A stretch of DNA of 62,132 bases from Firmicutes bacterium AM55-24TS. Lineage in GTDB: Bacteria > Bacillota > Clostridia > UBA1381. The notes under the pieces were generated by a model, which saw only the letters and a list, made by a program, of their open reading frames with translations, searched no databases and was not told the origin of the DNA. Below are positions 8,678-17,435 of the stretch, piece after piece. A program made the translations under genes and the position numbers. Position 1 is the stretch's first letter. Each line of letters begins with the position of its first letter. The DNA lies in contig QTVU01000015.1 of NCBI GenBank assembly GCA_003460745.1, positions 1-62,132 on the forward strand. The letters are read 5' to 3'.

Positions 8678-8713
8678 CAAAACAGGAGTACCGCATATGC
8701 GACACCCCTGTAA
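8678..8713 (-). terminator. Intrinsic terminator after hup
   Basis: On the minus strand an interrupted stem ACAGG...CGCATATGCG...CCTGT (8682-8711) is followed by TTTTGTTTTT. It terminates the hup transcript before rqcP. Confidence 0.8.
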
Positions 8714-8735
8714 TAAAATCATAAAACCGCTTAAA

Positions 8736-9011
8736 TTAGTTGTTTACAACGTCCTTAAGAGCCTTACCTGCCTTGAATGCAGGAACCTTTGATGCAGCGA
8801 TTTGAATAGCTTCGCCTGTACGAGGGTTCTTACCTGTTCTTGCTTCTCTGTTTCTTACTTCAAATGTACCAAAACCAACAAGTTGTACTTTATCACCTGC
8901 ACATAGAGCGTCTGTAATAGCTGCTGTTACAGCTGCAACTGCCTTTTCAGCGTCCTTCTTTGATAATTCAGCCTTTTGAGCTACTGCTGCTACAAGTTCT
9001 GTTTTGTTCAT
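8736..9011 (-). CDS. hup: HU-family DNA-binding protein
   Basis: 91-residue nucleoid protein; dimers bend DNA. Full-length family signature: [20 protein letters not shown] at the start, the beta-arm segment [20 protein letters not shown] with the conserved proline region, and a C-terminal [10 protein letters not shown]. The ATG at 9011 has a perfect AGGAGG 7 nt upstream; an in-frame ATG 33 nt earlier has none. A strong own promoter (9090-9118) and own terminator make it a monocistronic unit inside the yab cluster. Confidence 0.97.
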   Translation of the reverse strand: MNKTELVAAVAQKAELSKKDAEKAVAAVTAAITDALCAGDKVQLVGFGTFEVRNREARTGKNPRTGEAIQIAASKVPAFKAGKALKDVVNN

Positions 9012-9089
9012 GATTTTTCCTCCTAAAATTTTCAAAAGTTTCATTCAGCCGTTTTTTCATAATTTTGTTAATCGGCTGTTCATTGACTA

Positions 9090-9118
9090 ATTCTATTACA
9101 TTTTTTCAGTTCTGTCAA
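9090..9118 (-). promoter_or_regulatory. Sigma-A promoter of hup
   Basis: TTGACA (9113-9118), 17-bp spacer, TAGAAT (9090-9095) on the minus strand, about 80 nt before the hup start. Confidence 0.85.
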
Positions 9119-9166
9119 TAGCTTTGCACCATTTTAAGCCAATTTCACCTATTTTTTTTCGCAGAT

Positions 9167-9943
9167 TTATGCCTTTTTTACAAATTCCCATAATTCATCA
9201 AGCTCTTTTGCCGAAAGTTCTGCCATATCCTTACCGTCCGAAACTGCTTTTTCTTCCATTTCCTTGAAACGATTTACGAATTTATCAGATGCTTTTGTAA
9301 GTGCAATTTCAGGTGTAACCTTCAAATGACGTCCCAAATTCACTACCGCAAACAACAAATCGCCGTATTCTTCTTCGATTTCATCAGCATTACCGTTTTT
9401 AACCGCCTCTTTAACTTCCGCCGTTTCTTCCGCAATCTTATCATATATCGGTTCTGTTTCTTCCCAATCAAAACCTACACTGCCGGCTTTTTTCTGTATT
9501 TTTTCACTTCTCATAAGTGCCGGAAGATAGTGCGGTACGTCCTCAAGCATCGCCGTATATGAATCAAGATTTTTCTCTTTTTTCTTGTTCTTCTCCCACT
9601 GTCCAAGTGCTTCTTCTGCCGATACCGCATTATCCTTGCCGAAAACGTGAGTATGACGTGTAATAAGCTTTGTACAGATTTCGTTTACCACATCATCAAA
9701 GTCAAATGCTCCTCTTTCTTCCGCAATTCTTGCGTGGAACACAACCTGCAAAAGCACATCACCGAGTTCATTTGCGAATGCGTGGTCGTCACCGCTGTCA
9801 AGCGCGTCAATCGCCTCGTAACATTCCTCTATCATACTTTTCTTTATGCTCTGATGTGTCTGTACCTTATCCCACGGGCAACCGTTTTCGCCCCTTAGCT
9901 GTACCATTATATCGCGTAAATCATCAATAGAATATTTTTTCAT
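9167..9943 (-). CDS. mazG: Nucleoside triphosphate pyrophosphohydrolase MazG
   Basis: 258 residues, tandem MazG domains with two EExxE-type metal sites (first: IEECYEAIDAL with NELGDVLLQV; second: EETAEVKEAV with EEEYGDLLFAV). Hydrolyses aberrant NTPs to NMP and pyrophosphate. B. subtilis YabN is a MazG fused to a tetrapyrrole methylase domain; that domain is absent here. ATG at 9943 (AAAGGG 10 nt upstream) is preferred over an in-frame TTG 9 nt earlier. Same strand and order as the spoVB-mazG-yabO cluster. Confidence 0.94.
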   Translation of the reverse strand: MKKYSIDDLRDIMVQLRGENGCPWDKVQTHQSIKKSMIEECYEAIDALDSGDDHAFANELGDVLLQVVFHARIAEERGAFDFDDVVNEICTKLITRHTHVFGKDNAVSAEEALGQWEKNKKKEKNLDSYTAMLEDVPHYLPALMRSEKIQKKAGSVGFDWEETEPIYDKIAEETAEVKEAVKNGNADEIEEEYGDLLFAVVNLGRHLKVTPEIALTKASDKFVNRFKEMEEKAVSDGKDMAELSAKELDELWEFVKKA

Positions 9944-10013
9944 AAGTAACAAATCCCTTTCATATTTTCTTCAATCTCTTGTATTATATCACCCCGCATT
10001 ATTTTTTACAAGT

Positions 10014-11546
10014 CTATCCTTTAAGTATTTTCCGCACTTCTTTAACCGATATTGCGTTTGTGAGAAACAGCATAAGTACATATGCACCCATACCGATACC
10101 GCACATTACGGCAAGATATACGAATCCGTCCCCCAATATCGCCGAAATATAGTTCGATGAAATGTACATAACACCGAACATAAGCACCGTCGCTATTGCG
10201 GGCTTTATAATTATTGCCGTAATATTCAATTTTAAACTCAAACATTTACGAATTGCAATTAAATTTAATATCATTACAAGAATATATGCTGCATTTGAGC
10301 TTATCGCAGAACCGTATATATTAATTTCGGGCATAGCTATAAGATACCAACTCATTGAAAGCTTTACCGCACTTCCGCAAAGTGCCGTAAAAAACGGCAG
10401 CATTATTTTCCCTGCCGACTGTAATATCGCGGACGTTATCTGCGTCACACACATCATAATAACGCACGGTGCTATCGCCGTAAGCATAGCGGACGATGAA
10501 CTGTTATGAAATAATACAGTAAGTATTTCATTACTCATCAAGTACATTATAACCGCACAAGGCATTGAAAGCATAACCGCAAGACGTATTCCTATATCGG
10601 TCGCGGTTTGTGCTTTTTTTGTGTTGTTTACGGCTATCGCTCCGGCTATTACAGGGAGTATGCTTACACCCAATGTTGCAAGTATTCCGACAGGCAGATG
10701 AAAAACGGTAAGTGCGTAACCGGTGTACGCACCGTACAAAAATCTTGCCTCATCACTTGAAAAACCGCCGTCAAGCAGTCTTGACCGCACAAGCGTTGTA
10801 TCTGCCACATTTATTGCATTCGCCACCACCGACGCACATAAAAGCGGCAATGCGATTGACATAAGCTCTTTTAATATTTCCGCAGTATCGCTCTTTTCGG
10901 ACTTTACATACTTTTTATCTCTGCCGTAAAAATACATAATCATAAGTATCGCCGTTGCAATAATTTCCCCGGCCGTAACACCCATTATTGCACCGCCGGC
11001 TGTTTTTTCAACTCCGTAATTCAAAAAAAGTACGGCTAAATAATATCCTGCCGCAAGTTTAACAATCGCTTCTGTTACTTGTGAAAGTGCGGTCGGTATC
11101 ATATTTGAAACACCTTGATAATAACTTTTATATGCCGTACCGAGTGCAACGAAAAATATTGACGGTGCAATCATTTGTATTGCATATATCGCCTTTTCTT
11201 CTTTCATTGCAAGTGCAAAAAACGGTGAGCCGAAATAAAGCGCAACACTTCCGACAATGCCTATACACACAAGCAATATTGTTGAAATTTTCACTATTCT
11301 GTGAGTTTTACTGTATTCTCCTCTTGAATTTGATTCCGCAACCATTTTCGATATTGCAAACGGCAAACCTGAAATGATAAACGATAAAAACATTATGTAA
11401 ACCTCAAACGCAATATTAAACACCGCCATTCCGTCCTCGTTAAGTATATATGTAAGAGGTATCTTAAATACCGCACCGAGTATTTTTGATATTGCATTTG
11501 CTATCATAAGTATTACCGCACCGGTAAGAAAACTCTGCTTTTTCAT
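10014..11546 (-). CDS. spoVB: Stage V sporulation protein B / MOP-superfamily polysaccharide flippase
   Basis: 510 residues with about 14 transmembrane helices; N-terminal motif GAVILMIANAISKILGAVFK is typical of SpoVB. The MurJ/SpoVB group exports lipid-linked precursors; SpoVB is required for spore cortex peptidoglycan. ATG at 11546 has GGAGGG 4-5 nt upstream. The in-frame GTG at 11558 overlaps that ribosome binding site and is rejected. Gene order next to mazG matches B. subtilis yabM-yabN. Confidence 0.9.
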   Translation of the reverse strand: MKKQSFLTGAVILMIANAISKILGAVFKIPLTYILNEDGMAVFNIAFEVYIMFLSFIISGLPFAISKMVAESNSRGEYSKTHRIVKISTILLVCIGIVGSVALYFGSPFFALAMKEEKAIYAIQMIAPSIFFVALGTAYKSYYQGVSNMIPTALSQVTEAIVKLAAGYYLAVLFLNYGVEKTAGGAIMGVTAGEIIATAILMIMYFYGRDKKYVKSEKSDTAEILKELMSIALPLLCASVVANAINVADTTLVRSRLLDGGFSSDEARFLYGAYTGYALTVFHLPVGILATLGVSILPVIAGAIAVNNTKKAQTATDIGIRLAVMLSMPCAVIMYLMSNEILTVLFHNSSSSAMLTAIAPCVIMMCVTQITSAILQSAGKIMLPFFTALCGSAVKLSMSWYLIAMPEINIYGSAISSNAAYILVMILNLIAIRKCLSLKLNITAIIIKPAIATVLMFGVMYISSNYISAILGDGFVYLAVMCGIGMGAYVLMLFLTNAISVKEVRKILKG

Positions 11547-11568
11547 AACTCCCTCCACGCATTTTAAC

Positions 11569-11597
11569 TTGTCTTTATATCCTATTTATGATATAAT
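11569..11597 (+). promoter_or_regulatory. Sigma-A promoter of aroA
   Basis: TTGTCT (11569-11574), 17-bp spacer, TATAAT (11592-11597), about 60 nt before the aroA start and divergent from spoVB. Confidence 0.75.
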
Positions 11598-11659
11598 TAT
11601 TTTATAACTAAATTAAGATGTTCCTTGTCTTGTTATCGGGAATATACGGAGGATAAGAA

Positions 11660-12925
11660 ATGGTAATTCAGAAAATAAAAAAAGCCGTCGGACAAATTAA
11701 AGTTCCCGGCGATAAATCAATCTCACACCGTGCCGTTATGCTTGGCTCGCTTGCAAACGGTGTAACCGAAATAAGCGGTTTTCTAAAGGGTGCGGACTGT
11801 CTTTCAACTATTGACTGTTTCAGAAAAATGGGAATTGATATAGATATAAACGGTGAAAACGTAACCGTTCACGGCAACGGTCTAAGAGGTCTTAAAAAGC
11901 CTGATGAAATGCTTTATACAGGCAACAGCGGTACTACGACACGTCTTTTGTGCGGTATTTTGGCAGGTCAAAATTTTGATACGTCAATTACGGGTGACGC
12001 GTCTATTCAAAAACGTCCTATGGGCAGAGTCGTAAAACCGCTTTCAATGATGGGTGCAAAAATCGAAAATGAATATTGTCCGCTTTATATTACGGGTACA
12101 AAATTGCACGGTATAGACTACAAAATGCCTGTTGCGTCCGCACAGGTTAAGACTGCGATAATCCTTGCAGGACTTTATGCAGACGGTGAAACGGTTATTC
12201 ACGAAATTGAAAAATCACGCGACCATACAGAACTTATGTTAAGTGCTATGGGTGCGGATTTAACAGTTGATAATCTTGATATTACCGTAAAACCTACAAA
12301 CGACCTTACGGCAGTTAATGTTGATGTTCCGGGCGATATTTCTTCAGCCGCATTCTTTTTGGTACTTGGTGCAATTATGCCGAACTCGCAAATTACAGTA
12401 ACAAATGTCGGTATAAACCCTACAAGAACAGGTATTATTGACGTTTTAAAGGATATGGGTGCAGATATTACACTTGAAAATGTACATACTTCGGCAGGTG
12501 AAACCGTTGCGAATATTACAGTGCGTTCTTCGTCATTAAAAGGCACAACAGTCGGCGGCGATATTATCCCTCGACTTATTGACGAACTTCCTATTATCGC
12601 AGTGGCGGCAGTTTTTGCAGACGGTCAAACAGTTATTAAAGACGCACAGGAATTAAAGGTTAAAGAAACAAACAGAATTCGTGCGGTAGTTGACGAATTT
12701 AATAAATGCGGTATCGATATTACCGAAACCGACGACGGTATGATTATAAACGGCGGTAAGAGTATTCACGGTGCTGATTTCAAAACATATGGCGACCACA
12801 GAATGGCTATGAGCCTTACAGTGCTTGCACAACTCGCCGACAGTGAATCAACACTTGACGACAGTGATTGTGCGTGCGTGTCATACCCGACTTTCTTTGA
12901 TGATTTTTATAAATTAGGGGAATAA
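11660..12925 (+). CDS. aroA: 3-phosphoshikimate 1-carboxyvinyltransferase (EPSP synthase)
   Basis: Joins shikimate-3-phosphate and PEP in the shikimate pathway to aromatic amino acids. 421 residues, full length, with GDKSISHRAVMLGSLANG near the N-terminus, NSGTTTRLL, the RPMGRV loop and the C-terminal DHRMAMSL. ATG start with GGAGG 7 nt upstream. Monocistronic on the plus strand; ends convergently with the HAD-GtrA gene across a dispersed repeat. Confidence 0.97.
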   Translation: MVIQKIKKAVGQIKVPGDKSISHRAVMLGSLANGVTEISGFLKGADCLSTIDCFRKMGIDIDINGENVTVHGNGLRGLKKPDEMLYTGNSGTTTRLLCGILAGQNFDTSITGDASIQKRPMGRVVKPLSMMGAKIENEYCPLYITGTKLHGIDYKMPVASAQVKTAIILAGLYADGETVIHEIEKSRDHTELMLSAMGADLTVDNLDITVKPTNDLTAVNVDVPGDISSAAFFLVLGAIMPNSQITVTNVGINPTRTGIIDVLKDMGADITLENVHTSAGETVANITVRSSSLKGTTVGGDIIPRLIDELPIIAVAAVFADGQTVIKDAQELKVKETNRIRAVVDEFNKCGIDITETDDGMIINGGKSIHGADFKTYGDHRMAMSLTVLAQLADSESTLDDSDCACVSYPTFFDDFYKLGE

Positions 12926-12932
12926 AAAAATG

Positions 12933-13080
12933 AGCCACACCTCAGTTAACTGCATTGACAGCTCCCCTCGATGGGAGCCAACAAGCTCTCCTTGAGGAGA
13001 GGTGTCACGCAGTGACAGAGTGGTGGCTGTTTTATTTTTTAGCGACCATACAAAAAAGCGACCAATGGTCGCCCCTACAA
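12933..13080 (+). repeat. Dispersed palindromic intergenic repeat, copy B, plus associated palindrome module
   Basis: 12933-13028 is bounded by AGCCACACCTC and GAGTGGTGGCT (imperfect terminal inverted repeats) with internal stems GCTCCC/GGGAGC and CTCTCC/GGAGAG. 13050-13080 holds GCGACCAATGGTCGC followed by CCCTACAA, also found after copy C (23806-23831). It fills the interval between convergent aroA and the HAD-GtrA gene and may serve as a bidirectional 3' structure. Confidence 0.75.
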
Positions 13081-13082
13081 TA

Positions 13083-14039
13083 TCAATCATTTTTCTTAAA
13101 CGTAAATATCTTCATAAACACAAACGTCACAGGCACGCCGATAATGGCGGCGATTGCGTAAGCGATGACGCTTGGACCGTGAATGAAATTATCAAACAGC
13201 CAAACGATAATTGTCTGTATTATGAAGTTCGGAATATACGATATAAAGAATTTTATAAACTTAACAAATCCCAAACGTTCTTTAAATGTAAGCTTACTGT
13301 TCAGCAAATACGACACCACATTTGACGTTATATATCCGGGAAAAAATGCAAGTGTGGTATTTGGAATAAACAATGAATATATTGTTGAAAAAATTACATT
13401 GCTCACCGTATTAATTCCGCCGACAATAAGGAACGACAAAAATTCTCTTGACAAGAACATTTTTAATTTTGACGGTTTATACTCATTCCACTCAATAAGT
13501 TCATTTCCTCTTATAATCATTGCTTTATCCGCAAGTTCGGCAAGCGGTGTATCGGAAAGTGAATCGGAATAAAATTCCTCACATTTAGCATTTGGAAATT
13601 TCTCATAAAGACGTTTAACCTTTTCTTCTCCCCAACAGTTTTCACCGTCATACAATCCCGTATGCTTATCAACCTTTGAAGCCATAAGATTTTTTATACC
13701 CAATCTTTCGCATATCAGTTTCAATAAAAATTCGGGTGACGCGGAAATTATTATATCATCGTCCTTTTGTCTGTCCTTGTACCAAGATTTAACCTTGTGT
13801 TCATTTACATTCCAAAAATCGTTTAACGCACTGTCTATGTCAGGTACATATGTCAAAAATCTATACATTTTTTCCTTAAACTGCGTTTTCGTTTTAACTC
13901 CCAAAATGTACAAAAAGAATGTCCATGCCATAATCGGCACACTAAGCAATATTTTAGGGTATTTCTTCAAGCAGTAAAAATAGAAGTCCTTTGTACTGTC
14001 ACTGTCATAAATTGTTTCATCAAAATCGTAAATATTCAA
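13083..14039 (-). CDS. HAD-family phosphatase fused to GtrA-like membrane domain
   Basis: 318 residues. Residues 1-195 are a HAD-IB (SerB-like) hydrolase: DxDxT motif D5-F-D7-E-T9, a serine motif in IIISASPEFL, and a C-terminal YSDSLSDTPL acidic motif. Residues 197-318 form a GtrA-type four-helix membrane domain (FLSFLIVGGINTVSNVIFS), a family linked to polyprenyl-phosphate sugar translocation. Start is TTG at 14039 with GGGGG 9 nt upstream; the only nearby ATG is followed at once by a stop. Substrate unknown; a lipid-linked phosphate is plausible by inference. Confidence 0.85.
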   Translation of the reverse strand: MNIYDFDETIYDSDSTKDFYFYCLKKYPKILLSVPIMAWTFFLYILGVKTKTQFKEKMYRFLTYVPDIDSALNDFWNVNEHKVKSWYKDRQKDDDIIISASPEFLLKLICERLGIKNLMASKVDKHTGLYDGENCWGEEKVKRLYEKFPNAKCEEFYSDSLSDTPLAELADKAMIIRGNELIEWNEYKPSKLKMFLSREFLSFLIVGGINTVSNVIFSTIYSLFIPNTTLAFFPGYITSNVVSYLLNSKLTFKERLGFVKFIKFFISYIPNFIIQTIIVWLFDNFIHGPSVIAYAIAAIIGVPVTFVFMKIFTFKKND

Positions 14040-14052
14040 GCCATATATCCCC

Positions 14053-14520
14053 CTATTTCAATAATACAACCGCCGTTGCAGAAATGCCCTCACCTCTGCC
14101 CTCAAAGCCGAGTTTTTCGGTTGTTGTCGCCTTGATATTGACATCATCAATACCGACATTCAAATCATCTGCAACATTTTTTCTCATTTGCTCAATATAC
14201 GGTAACATCTTCGGTCTTTGTGCCACTATCGTAACATCTGCATTACCCACGGAATATCCCTTTTCAGCCACTTTCTTTACGACTTCTCTCAAAAGCATAC
14301 GGCTGTCCGCACCTTTATACTTTTCGTCTGTGTCGGGAAAATGCTTTCCTATATCTCCGAGTGCCGCCGCACCGAGAATTGCGTCTGCAAGTGCGTGAAG
14401 TGCCACGTCTGCGTCACTATGTCCCAAAAGTCCCTTTTCATACGGTATTTTAACACCGCAAATTATACAATCTCTGTCCTCTACAAGCTTATGAACGTCA
14501 TATCCCTGTCCTATTCTCAT
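14053..14520 (-). CDS. ispF: 2-C-methyl-D-erythritol 2,4-cyclodiphosphate synthase
   Basis: MEP isoprenoid pathway enzyme, 155 residues. N-terminal [12 protein letters not shown] with the metal-binding D and H, then [20 protein letters not shown] and a C-terminal [15 protein letters not shown]. Its ATG overlaps the ispD stop by 4 nt (ATGA), so the two are coupled, as usual in Firmicutes. Confidence 0.97.
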   Translation of the reverse strand: MRIGQGYDVHKLVEDRDCIICGVKIPYEKGLLGHSDADVALHALADAILGAAALGDIGKHFPDTDEKYKGADSRMLLREVVKKVAEKGYSVGNADVTIVAQRPKMLPYIEQMRKNVADDLNVGIDDVNIKATTTEKLGFEGRGEGISATAVVLLK

Positions 14521-15206
14521 TCTGTAATACCTCGCTTTCTGAGTATTCTTTCACCGATTATCATATCTTCGGGAGTTGTGAGCTTTATATTATCATAACT
14601 TCCGTCACTTATTTTTATCTTTACACCGTAATGTTCGGCAATCATACAATCGTCAGTAGCGACAAAATTTTCGTCAAGTGCTTTTTGGTGCATATCAAGT
14701 ATCTTATCCAGATAAAACACCTGCGGAGTTTGAATCATAAATGTTTTTTCTCTGTCAACAGTTCCTGCTATAAAACCGTCACTGTCCGCACTTTTCAGCG
14801 TGTCCTTGCATTTAACACCGACCGCCGCCGCACCGAATTTTATACAATCCGCAACAGAATTATTAATTTCATCATCTGTCACAAGCGCTCTAGCGCCGTC
14901 GTGTATAAGCACAATATCACCTTCGGCTTTTTTCAGTCCGTTCATAACAGACTCCTGACGTGTCGCACCGCCTTCTGTTATATATGATACCTTTTTTATA
15001 TCGTATTTGTCAACAAGTATTTGACATTCTTCTATATCATTTTTGCCTGTGACAACTATAATATCATCAATTTTATCATTTTTTTCAAATGCCGAAATTG
15101 TATAATAAAGCACTTCACGTCCTAATATTTTAAGAAAAACCTTATTTTTATCGGCACCCATTCTTGTGCCTTTGCCTCCTGCAACTATAACCGCTGTTAT
15201 TTTCAT
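14517..15206 (-). CDS. ispD: 2-C-methyl-D-erythritol 4-phosphate cytidylyltransferase
   Basis: MEP pathway: transfers CMP from CTP to MEP. 229 residues; nucleotide-binding signature [10 protein letters not shown] at the N-terminus, IHDGARALV in the centre, and a C-terminal [12 protein letters not shown] at 15206 with AAAGGA 6 nt upstream is used instead of an ATG 39 nt earlier that lies near the carD stop. Overlaps ispF by 4 nt and follows carD by about 60 nt. Confidence 0.96.
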   Translation of the reverse strand: MKITAVIVAGGKGTRMGADKNKVFLKILGREVLYYTISAFEKNDKIDDIIVVTGKNDIEECQILVDKYDIKKVSYITEGGATRQESVMNGLKKAEGDIVLIHDGARALVTDDEINNSVADCIKFGAAAVGVKCKDTLKSADSDGFIAGTVDREKTFMIQTPQVFYLDKILDMHQKALDENFVATDDCMIAEHYGVKIKISDGSYDNIKLTTPEDMIIGERILRKRGITE

Positions 15207-15268
15207 AATATATCCTTTCAAAATAAAAGCAGAGCCATAAAACATAGCTCTGCACTTTTAATCACATA

Positions 15269-15754
15269 TCAAACCAACGCGTCAACAGTATCGTTTAAAA
15301 TGCTTTCAATATCACTCACATCGGCAACTTCCGACAGGACAAGTTCGCTTACAACAATCTGTTTTGCACTGGTAAGAGTCTTTCTTTCACTTGTTGAAAG
15401 ACCTTTTATTTTTTCACGGTACATCAGTTCTTTCAATACCAAAATCACTTGATAAATATCTCCCGACTTAATCTTAATAAGATTATCTCTCTGACGTTTA
15501 TTCCAATTCGCGTCATCTTCAAGCTCCGCGTCACGAAAATATTGAAGTGCCTTTTTTGCCTCCTGCTTTTCTATAACAGGACGAATACCGATTTCTTCAC
15601 TGTTTTCTATCGGTACATTTGTTACCATATTGCCTATGGCAAACTTTAGAACATAGTATTGACGTTTTTTGCCGACAATCTCTATTTCTTTGATTTCTTC
15701 TATTGTACCTGCACCGTGCATAGGATGTACAACTTTATCGCCGACACTATACAT
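15269..15754 (-). CDS. CarD/CdnL-family transcriptional regulator
   Basis: 161 residues. The N-terminal Tudor-like RNA-polymerase-interacting domain (MYSVGDKVVHPMHGAGTIEE, YYVLKFAIGNMVTNVPI) is followed by a helical DNA-binding domain (MYREKIKGLSTSERKTLTSA). Family members bind the RNAP beta subunit and modulate open-complex formation. The gene has a perfect-consensus promoter and is probably co-transcribed with ispD-ispF, a common Clostridia arrangement. Confidence 0.92.
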   Translation of the reverse strand: MYSVGDKVVHPMHGAGTIEEIKEIEIVGKKRQYYVLKFAIGNMVTNVPIENSEEIGIRPVIEKQEAKKALQYFRDAELEDDANWNKRQRDNLIKIKSGDIYQVILVLKELMYREKIKGLSTSERKTLTSAKQIVVSELVLSEVADVSDIESILNDTVDALV

Positions 15755-15798
15755 CTTTACTTACCGCCTTTCTCATTAACCACTATCTTAACAACATA

Positions 15799-15827
15799 AT
15801 TATAACACAAAACGCCCCAAATGTCAA
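15799..15827 (-). promoter_or_regulatory. Consensus sigma-A promoter of carD-ispD-ispF
   Basis: TTGACA (15822-15827), 17-bp spacer, TATAAT (15799-15804) on the minus strand. Confidence 0.9.
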
Positions 15828-15899
15828 ATTTTTTGATTATATCATAGTTACCAAAAAAAATCAACCCCTTTTGTGTAATTTTTTTAATAAATTGTCAAA

Positions 15900-15936
15900 A
15901 TAAAAAGGATACCACTCTAAAGTAATATCCTTTTCG
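15900..15936 (-). terminator. Intrinsic terminator after the lipoprotein gene
   Basis: On the minus strand AAAAGGATA...TATCCTTTTT (arms about 15925-15934 and 15902-15911) followed by T-rich sequence, directly behind the lipoprotein stop. Confidence 0.8.
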
Positions 15937-15939
15937 TTT

Positions 15940-16488
15940 TTATTCTTTATTTTGACCTGTGTTGTCGGGAATTATGCTTTCCAAGCGACCCGCCGCAGTA
16001 ATCGCAAGATTTTTAAGCAAAGTCTTTTGGTTATCGTCACTGCCCGAACCGGCTGTAATCTCAATTATACAGCCTCTGTCGTACACATGGATAGTCGGAA
16101 ACGCTATATACGATTCCTGTCCTATACCCTCAACCAATTCAGCAGAAGAACGTTTTGACTTTTCCTGTTCGTACTGGTCGAAAAGCATTTGATAATCAAT
16201 AGTATCTGTGAACTGTGTAACCTTAACCGTTACAGTATCATTTTGACCTATAGGCTCACTTCTGTAAAGCACTGTCGCAACATTACCGTTACGGCTTGTA
16301 CCTGATTCCTCAATAACAGGTGTATATCCGGCATTTAGTGCAACATCATCAGTTGTGATAAGTGTCGCCGGGTCGATTTCAGGTATCGGTGTAGGTGTCG
16401 GCTTTGCAAAAAGTCCGCTGCCACCGCCGCAAGCACACAAACCTATTATCATGGCCAAGCTTGCTAACACAAGCAATAACTTTTTCAT
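15940..16488 (-). CDS. Predicted lipoprotein of unknown function
   Basis: 182 residues. Lipoprotein signal peptide MKKLLLVLASLAMIIGLCAC with C20 as the probable lipidated cysteine, then GGGSG and a PTPTPIPEIDP linker. The folded part (about 50-175) contains a two-strand-and-helix pattern with YRSEPIGQNDTVTVKVTQF and IEITAGSGSDDN; no family recognised. It starts 17 nt after the transketolase C-terminal subunit gene, so it may share that transcript. Surface-anchored role inferred only from the signal. Confidence 0.75.
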   Translation of the reverse strand: MKKLLLVLASLAMIIGLCACGGGSGLFAKPTPTPIPEIDPATLITTDDVALNAGYTPVIEESGTSRNGNVATVLYRSEPIGQNDTVTVKVTQFTDTIDYQMLFDQYEQEKSKRSSAELVEGIGQESYIAFPTIHVYDRGCIIEITAGSGSDDNQKTLLKNLAITAAGRLESIIPDNTGQNKE

Positions 16489-16505
16489 AATTTTACCTCC
16501 AATGA

Positions 16506-17435
16506 TTATTTCATTGCAATGGCATCTTTTACATTCTTAACGATATTTTCAGGAGTTAAACCGTATTCCTTAAATAATTCAGCCGGTTTACCCGATTTAC
16601 CGAATCTGTCAGTACCGATAATCTTAACAGGTACAGGAGCATTTGCACATACCACTTCCGTAACGGCACTTCCAAGACCGCCCATAATGTAATGCTCTTC
16701 AGCTGTTACGATAGCACCTGTTTCCTTAGCAGCCTTTGTTATTATTTCTTCGTCTATAGGCTTGATTGTATGGATATTGATTACTCTTGCGGAAATGCCT
16801 TCTTCTTCAAGCATTTTTGCCGCTTCAAGTGCCATACCTACCATAAGACCGGTTGCAATAATTGTTGCGTCCTTACCATCCTTTAGTTGAACGCCCTTGC
16901 CAAGTTCAAACTTGTAGTCCTCACTGTTTACGTCCTCAACGGCAAGACGACCGAATCTCATATATACAGGACCGTCGTGGTCAATAGCCGCCTTAACAGC
17001 TTGCATAGCCTCAATATCATCGGCAGGGTTTATAACAACCATATTAGGAATTGAACGCATTAAAGCGATGTCCTCAAGACATTGATGTGACGCACCGTCC
17101 TCACCGACAGAAATGCCTGCGTGAGTAGCACCGATTTTAACATTAAGCTTTGTATATCCGATTGAGTTTCTAACCTGTTCAAAGGCTCTGCCGGCGGCAA
17201 ACATTGCAAATGTTGACGCAAAAGCGATTTTTCCGCTTGCGGCAAGTCCTGCTGCCACGCACATCATATTACTTTCTGCAATACCCATATTTATAAATCT
17301 TTCAGGATATGCTTTCTTGAACATTTCTGTTTTTGTTGATTTTGAAAGGTCAGCGTCAAGCACAACTATGTTAGGGTTTTCACCGTACTTTACAAGCGCC
17401 GCTCCGTATGATTCTCTTGTAGCTTTCTTTGCCAT
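16506..17435 (-). CDS. Transketolase, C-terminal subunit
   Basis: 309 residues: pyrimidine-binding domain (about 1-180, including GIAESNMMCVAAGLA with the catalytic glutamate and ATHAGISVGEDGASHQ) and the transketolase C-terminal domain (about 190-309). It pairs with the N-terminal subunit encoded immediately upstream (1-nt overlap, TAATG) to form a split transketolase of the non-oxidative pentose phosphate pathway. The split is normal in Clostridia and archaea and is not a frameshift. Confidence 0.95.
   Translation of the reverse strand: MAKKATRESYGAALVKYGENPNIVVLDADLSKSTKTEMFKKAYPERFINMGIAESNMMCVAAGLAASGKIAFASTFAMFAAGRAFEQVRNSIGYTKLNVKIGATHAGISVGEDGASHQCLEDIALMRSIPNMVVINPADDIEAMQAVKAAIDHDGPVYMRFGRLAVEDVNSEDYKFELGKGVQLKDGKDATIIATGLMVGMALEAAKMLEEEGISARVINIHTIKPIDEEIITKAAKETGAIVTAEEHYIMGGLGSAVTEVVCANAPVPVKIIGTDRFGKSGKPAELFKEYGLTPENIVKNVKDAIAMK

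Noticed and set aside
13050..13080. CRISPR-like repeat unit
   Set aside because: The palindrome recurs only singly with each dispersed element, with no regular spacer array anywhere in the window.
12955..13325. Plus-strand coding frames downstream of aroA
   Set aside because: They cover the palindromic repeat and then run antisense to the HAD-GtrA gene; no start signals or family resemblance.
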